NCBI GenBank assembly: GCA_937991535.1
Contig: CALKHN010000078.1
Coordinates: 22,013-86,012 of the forward strand
Source: an uncultured Sphingobacteriales bacterium
GTDB taxonomy: Bacteria; Bacteroidota; Bacteroidia; Chitinophagales; Chitinophagaceae
Direction of reading: 5' to 3'
DNA length: 64,000 nt
Shown: piece after piece, positions 33,718 through 43,395 of the stretch
How positions within the stretch are numbered: position 1 is the stretch's first letter
Layout of the letters: the number at the start of each line of letters is the position of its first letter
Program-made: the position numbers and the translations under genes
The notes under the pieces: generated by a model
Seen by the model: only the letters and a program-made list of their open reading frames with translations
Told to the model about the DNA's origin: nothing
Databases searched by the model: none

Positions 33718-36700
33718 TTATCTTTTTTCAACCGTAACTTTTGCTCTTTGAACCGCGTTTTTATAGTCTTTGGGATATACTTTTACAAAATTCTTTAACT
33801 GGTTGTCAAAATCATCGAGTATAAATTTGGCAACCGCACTTCCGGTAAAAGCGTAATGCCTGGTTATCATGTCGTACAACTCTTCCGATTCGCCATTGAT
33901 CACAGGATCCAGGTCAATCATTTCCGGATTGCAATTTTCTGAAAACTGGCCTTTAACATCATACACATATGCGATACCACCGCTCATTCCAGCGGCAAAG
34001 TTTCTGCCGGTATCTCCCAATATTACTACACGGCCTCCCGTCATATATTCGCAACCATGATCGCCTACTCCCTCTACTACGGTATTAGCGCCGGAATTTC
34101 TCACGCAAAAGCGTTCACCTGCTTTACCTCTTATAAATGCTTCACCCGATGTAGCGCCGTAAAAAGCCACATTGCCAATAATAATATTTTCTTCAGGAAC
34201 AAAGCCTGCTTCCTTTGACGGATATATGATAAGCCTGGCGCCACTCAGTCCTTTCCCAAAATAGTCATTGGCATCGCCTTCCAGTTCGAACGTAACACCC
34301 TTTGTATTGAATGCGCCGAAGCTTTGTCCGGCTGTACCTGAAAATTTAAAATGAATCGTATCATCAGGTAACCCGGCCGCCCTGTAGCGTTTTGTAATTT
34401 CGTTGGAGAGAATAGTACCTGCAGTGCGGTCAATATTGCGGATACTGAATTCGGCGTATACCCTTTCCTGTTGTTCCAGCGCCGGACTGGCTTTTTCGAG
34501 CAACTGCCAGTCTAACACTCCTGCCAGTCCGTGATCCTGTTCTTCCTGATGATATAAGCCCGTGCATTCTGCAGCGGGTTCTTTATACAGTATGGGCGAC
34601 AGGTCAAGCTTTTTGTACTTCCAGTGATTAATCCCTTCCCTTCTTTCCAAACAATCTACCTGTCCCACCATTTCGTTGATTGTTCTAAAGCCCAGTTCAG
34701 CCATGAGTTCCCTCAAATCCTGGGTAATAAATTTAAAAAAGTTTACCACGTGATCGGCATTGCCGGTAAACCGTTTGCGCAATTCGGGATCCTGCGTTGC
34801 CACACCCACAGGGCAGGTATTGAGATGGCATTTGCGCATCATAATGCAGCCCTCTACTATCAGTGCGGCCGTAGCCACGCCCCATTCTTCTGCACCAAGC
34901 AATGTAGCTATTGCTATATCACGTGCTGTTTTCATTTGACCGTCGGCCTGTAAAACCACGCGGCTCCTGAGACGATTTTTTACCAGTGTTTGATGACTTT
35001 CCGCCAACCCCAGTTCCCAGGGCAAACCTGCGTGCTTGATGGAACTTACCGGTGATGCTCCCGTTCCCCCGTCAAACCCGGCAATAAGAATTACATCGGC
35101 TTTTGCCTTTGCAACGCCTGCAGCGATTGTTCCAACACCGGCTTTAGATACCAGTTTCACATTGATGCGGGCTGCACGGTTAGCGTTCTTCAGGTCGTAT
35201 ATCAATTGAGCGAGATCCTCAATAGAATAAATATCATGATGGGGCGGAGGAGAGATCAACCCTACACCGGGTGTAGAATGACGCACCTTTCCAATCCAGT
35301 CGTCTACTTTATGACCCGGCAACTGTCCGCCTTCTCCGGGTTTTGCCCCCTGCGCCATTTTAATCTGCAACTCATCTGCTTCGGTAAGATATAAGCTGGT
35401 AACTCCAAAGCGGGCAGAAGCTACCTGCTTGATTGCAGAACGCATGGAATCACCATTCGGTAATTTTTCATATCTTCTTTCATCCTCTCCTCCCTCCCCG
35501 GTATTGCTTTTACCACCCAGCCGGTTCATTGCTATGGCCAGGGTAGTGTGTGCTTCCCAGGAAATAGATCCGAAAGACATAGCGCCGGTAGCGAAACGTT
35601 TGTAAATATTTTCAGCCGGCTCTACTTCATCAATTGATATGGAAGGGCGGTTGCGTTTAAACCTGAACAAGCTGCGCAACGTACAAGCCTTTTCACCCTG
35701 GTCGTTTACTACCTTACTGTATTTTTTAAACGTGTTGTAATCATTCATGCGTGTTGAATGCTGCAACAGGTGAATGGTTTGAGGATTGAACAGATGCACC
35801 TCACCCTTGCGCTTCCACTGGTATATACCGCCTACGGATAAACGATCAACAGGAATATTTTTAAGATTGAAGGCAAGAGAATGCTTTGCAAGCGCTTCTT
35901 TCGCAATTTCATCTAATCCCATGCCCGCAACACGGCTTACCGCACCTGTGAAATATTTGTTTACCACGTCCTGGTTCAATCCCAATATTTCGAATATTTG
36001 AGCGCCCTGGTACGACTGGAGTGTGGAAATACCCATCTTAGAGAACACTTTCAATAGTCCATCGCATACGGCTTTCACATAATTTTTACGCAACACATCC
36101 CATTCCTGGTCTGTTTCCCATTTCCCGGTGGACTTCATGGTACGGATGGTTGCCAGTGCCAGGTATGGATTGATAGCAGTTGCGCCAAATCCTATCAAAC
36201 AGGCAAAATGATGTACTTCCCATACATCGCCGGCTTCTACTACAATACCCACCTGACCACGGTATCCTTTGCGGATAAGGTGATGGTGTACGGCAGAAAC
36301 ACAGAGCAGGGATGGTATGGCAGCATGGTCCGAATCTATTGCCCTGTCTGAAAGGATAAGCACTTCAAATCCATCTTCCACTGCATCTACGGCATACCGG
36401 CAAATACGGTCTAATGCGGCTTTCAGTGATCCGGGCTTGCCATCCGCCCTAAAATAACATTGTATGGTTTTGGCCTGGAAGATGCCGGTGTCTATACTTC
36501 GCAATTTTTCAAGTTCGGTGCTGGTAAGTATGGGTTGCTTAAGGGCAACCGCATGACAATGATGAGGCTCCTCTACCAACAGGTTTCCATTATTGCCTAC
36601 ATAAGAGGCAAGGCTCATCACCAGGCGTTCGCGTATAGGATCAATAGGAGGATTGGTTACCTGGGCAAACAATTGTTTGAAATAACTGCTGAGGTGCTGG

Positions 36701-38229
36701 GGCTGATCCGACAGGATAGCCAATGGAATATCAGTTCCCATTGATCCAACCGGCTCCTTGCCGTCAATAGCCATCGGTTTAACGAGGGTATCTATATCTT
36801 CCGTACTGTAACCAAATGCTTTCTGGTATTTAAAAACAGATTCTTCAGACAGGTGTGTGAAAGTTACGCGGGGCGGAGCCAATTCTTCCAGCCGGATCTT
36901 ATACTGATTCAGCCAGTCGCTGTAAGGCTTTTGCGAGCAGATATCGTGCTTTAATTCTTCATCGCTGATGATCCGTCCCTGCTCCATATCCACTACAAAC
37001 ATTTTTCCCGGTTGCAACCTGCCATAACTTTTTACAATACGCGGATCTACGGGTAAAGCCCCTGTTTCGGATGCCATGATCACCCGGTCGTCGTGTGTTA
37101 CACAAAAGCGGGAAGGGCGCAGCCCGTTCCTGTCTAATGTAGCGCCGATGATCTTTCCGTCTGTAAATGAAATAGAAGCAGGGCCATCCCAGGGCTCCAT
37201 AACGGCCGCGTGATATTCGTAAAATGCCTTTTTTACAGGATCCATCTTATCGTTATCATCCCATGCTTCGGGGATAAGCATCATCATTACATGAGGCAAA
37301 GAGCGGCCCGACAACGTAAGCAATTCCACCATATTATCTAAGCAGGCCGAATCGGACTGCCCGTTTGTTACAATGGGTAGCAGCATATCCATTTCTTCCT
37401 CACTGAAATATGGAGAAGAAAGTCCGTTTTCACTGGTTTTTAACCAGTTTAAATTACCCTGCAAGGTATTGATCTCACCATTATGCGCTATAAAGCGAAA
37501 GGGCTGAGCCAGTTTCCAGGAAGGAAATGTATTGGTTGCAAAACGGGAGTGTATTAAGCTAAAAGCAGTTACTACCCGCTTATTGCTGAGGTCGCAAAAA
37601 TAAGTGCGTACCTGTGTACTGGTTAACTGTCCTTTATAAGTAACTGTTTTATAAGAGAGAGAAGCGATATAAAATCCAATGCTGTCTTTCTTTACCGTAT
37701 TATTAATGGTATGGGTAGCGTAATTGCGCAATATGAACAGCTTCCTTTCAAAGTCTTCGGAATTTTGAATGTGATCGGGGCACGCTATAAATACCTGCTC
37801 AATTTCCGGCTCAACAGAAAGAGCGGTTTGACCAATATCGGTTATATTTACCGGCACTCTGCGGTAGGTAAGTATTTCCAACCCCAGTTTTTCGGCAGCC
37901 CTTGCAAATATTTCGCGGCATTCTTCCCGCATTCTTACCTCTTTAGGAAAGAAAATTACGCCAACGCCATAGCGGCCAAAAGCGGGTAAATGCACACCTA
38001 ATTTTACACATTCAGCGAAAAAAAACTCATGTGGAACCTGTATCATGATACCTGCGCCATCACCGGTGTTGTTTTCACAACCGCAGGCGCCCCGATGCTC
38101 CATGTTTTCAAGAAGAGTAAGTGCGTCAGATACAATCTGGTGAGATTTATTGCCTTTAATATTAGCCACAAACCCTACACCACATGCATCGTGCTCAAAT
38201 TCCGTCCTATACAAACCATTACTAACCAT
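33718..38229 (-). CDS. gltB: Glutamate synthase, large subunit
   Basis: 1503 residues, normal length. Class-II glutaminase at the N-terminus with C16 in HDACGVGF, which should become residue 1 after propeptide removal. The remaining architecture follows: central domain, FMN-binding synthase barrel with TGEGGEDERR and AGFDGGTGASP, the [3Fe-4S] cysteines in KCHLNTCPVGVAT, and the C-terminal beta-helix with GDANDYFGKGLSGAR and GNVAFYGATSGEAFIRG. Ammonia released at the N-terminal site is tunnelled to the FMN site. First gene of gltBD, with a Bacteroidota promoter about 80 bases upstream. Confidence 0.96.
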   Translation of the reverse strand: MVSNGLYRTEFEHDACGVGFVANIKGNKSHQIVSDALTLLENMEHRGACGCENNTGDGAGIMIQVPHEFFFAECVKLGVHLPAFGRYGVGVIFFPKEVRMREECREIFARAAEKLGLEILTYRRVPVNITDIGQTALSVEPEIEQVFIACPDHIQNSEDFERKLFILRNYATHTINNTVKKDSIGFYIASLSYKTVTYKGQLTSTQVRTYFCDLSNKRVVTAFSLIHSRFATNTFPSWKLAQPFRFIAHNGEINTLQGNLNWLKTSENGLSSPYFSEEEMDMLLPIVTNGQSDSACLDNMVELLTLSGRSLPHVMMMLIPEAWDDNDKMDPVKKAFYEYHAAVMEPWDGPASISFTDGKIIGATLDRNGLRPSRFCVTHDDRVIMASETGALPVDPRIVKSYGRLQPGKMFVVDMEQGRIISDEELKHDICSQKPYSDWLNQYKIRLEELAPPRVTFTHLSEESVFKYQKAFGYSTEDIDTLVKPMAIDGKEPVGSMGTDIPLAILSDQPQHLSSYFKQLFAQVTNPPIDPIRERLVMSLASYVGNNGNLLVEEPHHCHAVALKQPILTSTELEKLRSIDTGIFQAKTIQCYFRADGKPGSLKAALDRICRYAVDAVEDGFEVLILSDRAIDSDHAAIPSLLCVSAVHHHLIRKGYRGQVGIVVEAGDVWEVHHFACLIGFGATAINPYLALATIRTMKSTGKWETDQEWDVLRKNYVKAVCDGLLKVFSKMGISTLQSYQGAQIFEILGLNQDVVNKYFTGAVSRVAGMGLDEIAKEALAKHSLAFNLKNIPVDRLSVGGIYQWKRKGEVHLFNPQTIHLLQHSTRMNDYNTFKKYSKVVNDQGEKACTLRSLFRFKRNRPSISIDEVEPAENIYKRFATGAMSFGSISWEAHTTLAIAMNRLGGKSNTGEGGEDERRYEKLPNGDSMRSAIKQVASARFGVTSLYLTEADELQIKMAQGAKPGEGGQLPGHKVDDWIGKVRHSTPGVGLISPPPHHDIYSIEDLAQLIYDLKNANRAARINVKLVSKAGVGTIAAGVAKAKADVILIAGFDGGTGASPVSSIKHAGLPWELGLAESHQTLVKNRLRSRVVLQADGQMKTARDIAIATLLGAEEWGVATAALIVEGCIMMRKCHLNTCPVGVATQDPELRKRFTGNADHVVNFFKFITQDLRELMAELGFRTINEMVGQVDCLERREGINHWKYKKLDLSPILYKEPAAECTGLYHQEEQDHGLAGVLDWQLLEKASPALEQQERVYAEFSIRNIDRTAGTILSNEITKRYRAAGLPDDTIHFKFSGTAGQSFGAFNTKGVTFELEGDANDYFGKGLSGARLIIYPSKEAGFVPEENIIIGNVAFYGATSGEAFIRGKAGERFCVRNSGANTVVEGVGDHGCEYMTGGRVVILGDTGRNFAAGMSGGIAYVYDVKGQFSENCNPEMIDLDPVINGESEELYDMITRHYAFTGSAVAKFILDDFDNQLKNFVKVYPKDYKNAVQRAKVTVEKR

Positions 38230-38308
38230 AGACGTGGAATTATTAATAAAAAATCAAAAAAAAAAGAGAATTATTAAATATTATTTAATTATATGGCAGG
38301 CAAGAACC

Positions 38309-38338
38309 TAAAAGTACTAAAAAAACATGACAAATCAA
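38309..38338 (-). promoter_or_regulatory. Promoter of gltBD
   Basis: On the minus strand TTG (38336-38338) and TACTTTTA (38309-38316) are spaced by 19 bases, matching TTG-N19-TAnnTTT(G). It lies about 80 bases upstream of the gltB ATG and in an AT-rich tract, which also separates gltB from the end of ilvA. Confidence 0.5.
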
Positions 38339-38376
38339 TTTTTTGTCTAAAAATTGCTAACAAGTGTTACTATCTT

Positions 38377-39675
38377 TTATATGAGATAGCCAAATAGCTT
38401 ATCATCGCTATTGATCTCGGAGAAGTTGATCTGGGAATCTTTCATGTTTTGAATAAGCTTATGATAATCATTTTTATCCTGCAGTTCAATACCTACCAGG
38501 GCAGGCCCGGCTTCCTTATTGGTTTTCTGCATATATTCAAAACGGGTAATGTCATCGGTTGGGCCCAATACATTATTCACAAATTCCTTTAACGCGCCGG
38601 GGCGTTGGGCAAAACTGATTAAAAAGTAATGTTTCAGTCCTTCATACTGGAGCGACCGCTCCTTTATTTCCGGCATGCGGTCAATATCGTTATTACCGCC
38701 ACTTACAATACAAACCACTTTTTTCCCCCTGATTTCAGCAGAGGCCTGGTCCAGGGCTGCGATAGACAAAGCGCCTGCGGGTTCTGCTACTATAGCGTCT
38801 TTGTTGTAAAGTCTTAATATGCTGGTACATATTCGGCCTTCTGCTACCAACTGCACATCATCTAAAACTTCCTTACATATTTCAAAGGTAATATCACCTG
38901 CGCGTTTTACGGCAGCCCCGTCTACAAAGCGGTCAATATATTCTAACGTCACAGGATGTCCGGCCTGTAAGGCAGCTTTCATTGAAGGAGCGCCTTCGGG
39001 TTCAACTCCAATAATTTTTGTGTGCGCACTGTGTGCTTTAAAATAAGCGCCAACACCGGCAGCCAATCCGCCACCGCCTACGGGAACAAAAACGTAGTCA
39101 ATATTATCCTGGTCTTCCAGTATTTCCATTGCCACAGTTCCCTGTCCTTCAATAATGCTGTAATCGTCGAATGGAGGAATAAATACCATATTGTTGGCCT
39201 GGGTATACGCTTTGGCTGCAATAGCACAATCATCGAAAGTATCCCCTACATGTTTAATTTCAATCTTATCCTCTCCAAACATTTTTGTCTGGCTGATCTT
39301 TTGTTTTGGTGTGATCACGGGCATAAATACCACGCCTCTGATATCGAGTTTTTTACAACTGTATGCAAAACCCTGAGCATGGTTTCCGGCACTGGCGCAC
39401 ACCACTCCCCGCTGCTGCTGATCTTTACCAAGACTGCATATCATATTGTATGCACCTCTTAATTTATAGGAGCGCACTACCTGGAGGTCTTCCCTTTTCA
39501 GATATACATCACAATCGTACTTACGCGACAAATTGTGATTGTACATCAAAGGTGTGTGAGTGGCTATTCCCTTTAACCTTTTTGCTGCCTCATAAAAATT
39601 AAGCCTCCCTGACCATGCAGGAAGGCTATCGGTTATTTGAGTATTTTTTTCTGCCCCGTTTGTCTTATCCTCCAT
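38377..39675 (-). CDS. ilvA: Threonine ammonia-lyase (biosynthetic, short regulatory domain)
   Basis: 432 residues. PLP enzyme converting threonine to 2-oxobutanoate for isoleucine. Schiff-base K71 in VRSYKLRGAYN, phosphate loop VPVGGGGLAAG and SAGNHAQGFA. The C-terminal ~90 residues (HYFLISFAQRPGALKEFV onward) form a single ACT-like regulatory domain, where E. coli IlvA has two, so isoleucine control probably uses the short type. It is the last gene of the leu-ilv operon, 23 bases after ilvC. A catabolic threonine dehydratase is less likely given that position. Confidence 0.92.
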   Translation of the reverse strand: MEDKTNGAEKNTQITDSLPAWSGRLNFYEAAKRLKGIATHTPLMYNHNLSRKYDCDVYLKREDLQVVRSYKLRGAYNMICSLGKDQQQRGVVCASAGNHAQGFAYSCKKLDIRGVVFMPVITPKQKISQTKMFGEDKIEIKHVGDTFDDCAIAAKAYTQANNMVFIPPFDDYSIIEGQGTVAMEILEDQDNIDYVFVPVGGGGLAAGVGAYFKAHSAHTKIIGVEPEGAPSMKAALQAGHPVTLEYIDRFVDGAAVKRAGDITFEICKEVLDDVQLVAEGRICTSILRLYNKDAIVAEPAGALSIAALDQASAEIRGKKVVCIVSGGNNDIDRMPEIKERSLQYEGLKHYFLISFAQRPGALKEFVNNVLGPTDDITRFEYMQKTNKEAGPALVGIELQDKNDYHKLIQNMKDSQINFSEINSDDKLFGYLI

Positions 39676-39698
39676 ACTCGTTTGTTGTACATTATAAA

Positions 39699-40748
39699 TT
39701 ATTTCTGATTTTCAGGTCTCAGGCTTCTTACCGTTTTACCTGCCTGCCATAATTCACTGTCCCTTAATTCCTTTAATTCTACTTCCAATTTTTCACGATA
39801 ATCGGGTTTGCTGTTGCTATCAATGGAGCGCTGGGATTCTTTTCCGCTGGCCACACTTTCATACAGTTCTTTAAACACAGGCGCCGTTGCATCGCGGAAT
39901 TTTTTCCACCAGTCTAAGGCGCCGCGTTGTGCAGTAGTAGAGCAGTTGGCATACATCCAGTCCATCCCGTTTTCGGCAACCAATGGCATAAGCGATTGGG
40001 TAAGTTCCTCAACCGTTTCATTGAATGCTTCGGACGGGGTATGACCGTTATCACGCAGCACCTGGTATTGTGCTGCGAAAATACCTTGTATAGCACCCAT
40101 TAAAGTACCGCGTTCACCTGTAAGGTCACTGTATACTTCTTTTTTAAAATCTGTTTCAAATAAATAACCGCTGCCTACTGCAATACCCAGGGCTACTACC
40201 CTTTCTTTTGCTTTACCTGTAGCATCCTGGAAGATAGCGTAGCTGCTGTTTAAACCACGGCCCTGCAAAAACATGCGGCGCAGGGAAGTGCCTGATCCTT
40301 TAGGAGCTACTAAAAACACATCCACGTCTTTAGGTGGTATAATTCCTGTTTGCCCGTTGAACGTAATGCCAAAACCATGAGAAAAATATAAAGCCTTGCC
40401 GGGCGTAAGATGCTTCTTTACCGTTGGCCACAACTCAATCTGTGCGGCATCACTTAGCAGGTAGCAAATAATGGTACCGCGCTGTAACGCTTCTTCAATT
40501 TCGAACAAAGTTTCGCCAGGCACAAAACCATCCTTTACCGCTTTATCCCATGTTTTTGAATTTTTGCGCTGACCAACGATCACATTAATGCCATTGTCGC
40601 GCTGGTTTAAAGCCTGTCCCGGACCCTGAACACCATAACCAATTACGGCGACTGTTTCATTTTTTAATACTTCCTGGGCCTTGCTCAGTGGAAACTCTTC
40701 GCGCGTTACTACGTTTTCTTCCACACCGCCGAAATTTAATTTTGCCAT
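39699..40748 (-). CDS. ilvC: Ketol-acid reductoisomerase
   Basis: 349 residues from the ATG at 40748. The longer reading from 40850 crosses AAATTTGA word repeats and overlaps ilvN, so it is rejected. It isomerises and reduces acetolactate/acetohydroxybutyrate with NADPH and Mg. Rossmann loop VIGYGVQGPGQALNQRDNG, then FSHGFGITF, VAPKGSGTSLR and the Mg-binding helix region (SDLTGERGTLMGAIQG, FNETVEELTQSL). The segment around residues 55-75 is a little longer than in the shortest class I enzymes. A 98-base gap of AT-rich repeats separates it from ilvN. Confidence 0.94.
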   Translation of the reverse strand: MAKLNFGGVEENVVTREEFPLSKAQEVLKNETVAVIGYGVQGPGQALNQRDNGINVIVGQRKNSKTWDKAVKDGFVPGETLFEIEEALQRGTIICYLLSDAAQIELWPTVKKHLTPGKALYFSHGFGITFNGQTGIIPPKDVDVFLVAPKGSGTSLRRMFLQGRGLNSSYAIFQDATGKAKERVVALGIAVGSGYLFETDFKKEVYSDLTGERGTLMGAIQGIFAAQYQVLRDNGHTPSEAFNETVEELTQSLMPLVAENGMDWMYANCSTTAQRGALDWWKKFRDATAPVFKELYESVASGKESQRSIDSNSKPDYREKLEVELKELRDSELWQAGKTVRSLRPENQK

Positions 40749-40846
40749 CTTTTTAATTTGAAAATTTGATGATTTGAAAATTTGAAAATTATTGAATTGT
40801 GATCCTGCTGAAAGTTTTCCTTTAACTTTGTTTACCCAACGCTGAT

Positions 40847-41434
40847 TCACATACTGAACACCTCATCCTGCCTGTCTAAAAACTCATTCTCCACTATTTC
40901 ATCGCCGGGCTTCTCCTCTTCAAACTCCCTGAGTTTTTCATAAAAACCGTTGCTCTCATTGATAATCGCCACCCTTGCGCTGCGCACAAATTCTATTAGT
41001 CCGAGGGGGCCGAGCACCTCTATGAGATTATTGATTTCTTCGCGATGACCCGAAGTTTCAAAAACAGTATAATCTTTCCTGATCACTACTGCTCTTGCGC
41101 CATATTTACGCAACAGTCTTTCCACTTTTACATCCTCAATTACTTTATCGGTAGATACCTTATACAAAGCCAGTTCCTGCCACACAATTTCATCGTTGTT
41201 GTTATAGTAAGCTTTTAGTACTTCCACCTGTTTTTCAATCTGACGCACTAATTTTTTTACCACTTCTTCCACTTCATGGATCACAATGGTAAACCGGTGT
41301 ATCCCCTCTACTTCGGAAGGTGAAGTATTTAAGCTTTCGATATTGATTTTACGTCTTGAAAACATAATGGCAATGCGGTTCAGCAAACCAATATGATTTT
41401 CGGTGTAAACCGTAATGGTATATTCCTGTTTCAT
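40847..41434 (-). CDS. ilvN: Acetolactate synthase, small regulatory subunit
   Basis: 195 residues. N-terminal ACT domain (~4-78) with EYTITVYTENHIGLLNRIAIMFS, in which N14 and the following G-L-x-x-R make the valine site, then the ALSS_C domain from ~95. It activates and confers feedback control on the catalytic subunit encoded immediately upstream (99-base gap). The length is typical of the one-ACT, ~160-200-residue type. Whether it should be called IlvN or IlvH cannot be told from sequence, so the symbol is generic. Confidence 0.9.
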   Translation of the reverse strand: MKQEYTITVYTENHIGLLNRIAIMFSRRKINIESLNTSPSEVEGIHRFTIVIHEVEEVVKKLVRQIEKQVEVLKAYYNNNDEIVWQELALYKVSTDKVIEDVKVERLLRKYGARAVVIRKDYTVFETSGHREEINNLIEVLGPLGLIEFVRSARVAIINESNGFYEKLREFEEEKPGDEIVENEFLDRQDEVFSM

Positions 41435-41446
41435 ATATAACCTCCA

Positions 41447-41462
41447 TCCCGCAACAGCGGGA
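41447..41462. other. Small hairpin between ilvB and ilvN
   Basis: TCCCGC and GCGGGA pair around the tetraloop AACA, just upstream of the ilvN start in a 99-base gap. No T-run follows in either direction, so it is more likely an mRNA-processing or stability hairpin than a terminator. Confidence 0.4.
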
Positions 41463-41533
41463 AATTTAATTTTCAGTGATAAAATATTTACCGGATCCCC
41501 TTTCTCCTCTCACTTCCCATTTTTAACGTCTCT

Positions 41534-43312
41534 CTACTTCAATCGTATTTCGGCAACGCCACAACCCTGGGCCACCATTGGAAATACATTATTCTCCTTG
41601 CCTACCATAATTTCCAATAAATACGATCCTTTATGCTGCAGCATTTCATTAAAGGAACTTTTTAATTCTTCCCGTTTTGAAATACTTTTACCGGCAATGC
41701 CATACGATTTGGCTACCATCACAAAATCGGGGCTGGTTATATTTACAAAAGAATATCTTTTATCATTAAATAGTTGCTGCCACTGGCGCACCATTCCTAA
41801 AAACTGGTTATTCAAAATAACGATCTTTACGTCTACGTTGAACTGCATAATAGTACCCAATTCCTGCAGTGTCATTTGAAAACCGCCATCTCCGATTATT
41901 GCAATCACTCTCCGGTGAGGAGCACCGAATTTAGCCCCAATTGCGGCGGGTAAAGCAAAACCCATTGTTCCCAGTCCACCGGAAGTAACATTGCTCTTAC
42001 TTTCATTAAAATTTGCATAGCGGCAGGTAACCATCTGGTGTTGTCCTACATCTGTTACAAGGACGGCATCGCCTTCTGTAAGTTCATTCAATATTTTTAT
42101 TACTTCGCCCATTGTCATTACTTCACCCTTAGGGTTCAGTTCATCATTAATAACAATTTCTTCTTCCTGCTTTTTCATATCCTTAAATTTCTGCAGCCAT
42201 TCAGGATATTGCTTTTGCTTAATTGATGCGGTTAACAAAGGCAGGGTTTCTTTACAATCGCCCCATACAGGCACCGTAGTCTGTATATTTTTGTCTATTT
42301 CCGCCGGATCAATGTCTAAATGTATAACCTTAGCCTGCCGGGCATATTTATCGAGCCGGCCTGTAACCCGGTCATCAAAACGCATACCTACGGCTATCAG
42401 CACATCGCATTCATTGGTTAATACATTAGGACCGTAGTTGCCATGCATTCCCAGCATACCTACGTTAAGCGGATGACTGGTAGGCAATGCACTTAAACCC
42501 AGTACCGTCCACGCAGAAGGAATCCCGGCCTTTTCAATAAAGGCTTTAAATTCCTTTTCGGCCTTTCCCAAAATAACACCCTGACCAAACAACACAAATG
42601 GCCTTTCTGCGGCATTGATCAATGCTGCCGCTTCCGAAATATATTCTTTCCGAACATTGGGTTTTGGCCGATAACTGCGCACATGCGTACATGGTGTATA
42701 CCCGGGATAATTAAATTTTTGTACCTGCGCATTTTTGGTAATGTCTATCAATACAGGCCCCGGCCTTCCGGTACGGGCAATATAAAATGCCTTAGCCAGT
42801 ACGCCCGGAATTTCTGTAGCATCCGTTACCTGGTAATTCCATTTTGTTACGGGTGTTGTAATATTAATTACATCTGTTTCCTGGAAGGCATCGGTACCCA
42901 GTAAATGGGCGAACACCTGGCCCGTAATACAAACCAGCGGTGTGCTGTCAATCTGTGCATCGGCCAGCCCGGTTACCAGGTTGGTAGCGCCCGGACCACT
43001 GGTAGCAAACACTACCCCCACTTCACCCGATGTGCGTGCATAGCCCTGCGCCGCATGTATTCCTCCCTGTTCATGGCGAACCAGGATATGGTTTAAAACA
43101 TTCGTATAATCATATAACGCATCATATATGGGCATTATAGCTCCTCCGGGGTAACCAAAAAAATCCGTTACATTTTCGGCTATCATGGCTTCTATCACAG
43201 CCTGGGCTCCACTGATTTCAGTTCCTGCAGCATGTCGCCCGGCTTTTTGGGTAGCAGGCTTCCCTTCACCGGAAGCTTTTTTTCTTTTCTCTGACAATAT
43301 TGTATCACTCAT
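41534..43312 (-). CDS. ilvB: Acetolactate synthase, large catalytic subunit
   Basis: 592 residues from the ATG at 43312. The longer reading from 43366 adds a segment unlike the family. TPP-dependent condensation of pyruvate with pyruvate or 2-oxobutanoate. Catalytic glutamate in LVRHEQGGIHAAQGYAR, TPP/Mg motif IIGDGGF..., with the NN of ILNNQFLGMV, and FAD region VGMRFDDRVTGRL. A Lys/Ala-rich stretch of ~30 residues precedes the first domain. It is followed by ilvN and preceded by ilvD in the same operon. Confidence 0.94.
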   Translation of the reverse strand: MSDTILSEKRKKASGEGKPATQKAGRHAAGTEISGAQAVIEAMIAENVTDFFGYPGGAIMPIYDALYDYTNVLNHILVRHEQGGIHAAQGYARTSGEVGVVFATSGPGATNLVTGLADAQIDSTPLVCITGQVFAHLLGTDAFQETDVINITTPVTKWNYQVTDATEIPGVLAKAFYIARTGRPGPVLIDITKNAQVQKFNYPGYTPCTHVRSYRPKPNVRKEYISEAAALINAAERPFVLFGQGVILGKAEKEFKAFIEKAGIPSAWTVLGLSALPTSHPLNVGMLGMHGNYGPNVLTNECDVLIAVGMRFDDRVTGRLDKYARQAKVIHLDIDPAEIDKNIQTTVPVWGDCKETLPLLTASIKQKQYPEWLQKFKDMKKQEEEIVINDELNPKGEVMTMGEVIKILNELTEGDAVLVTDVGQHQMVTCRYANFNESKSNVTSGGLGTMGFALPAAIGAKFGAPHRRVIAIIGDGGFQMTLQELGTIMQFNVDVKIVILNNQFLGMVRQWQQLFNDKRYSFVNITSPDFVMVAKSYGIAGKSISKREELKSSFNEMLQHKGSYLLEIMVGKENNVFPMVAQGCGVAEIRLK

Positions 43313-43395
43313 ATGATTCTTTTTATCAAAACTTGTTTTTAATAATGATGCGGAGAGACTGAACATATTTCCTGTTCTCTCTTCATCTTTTAATA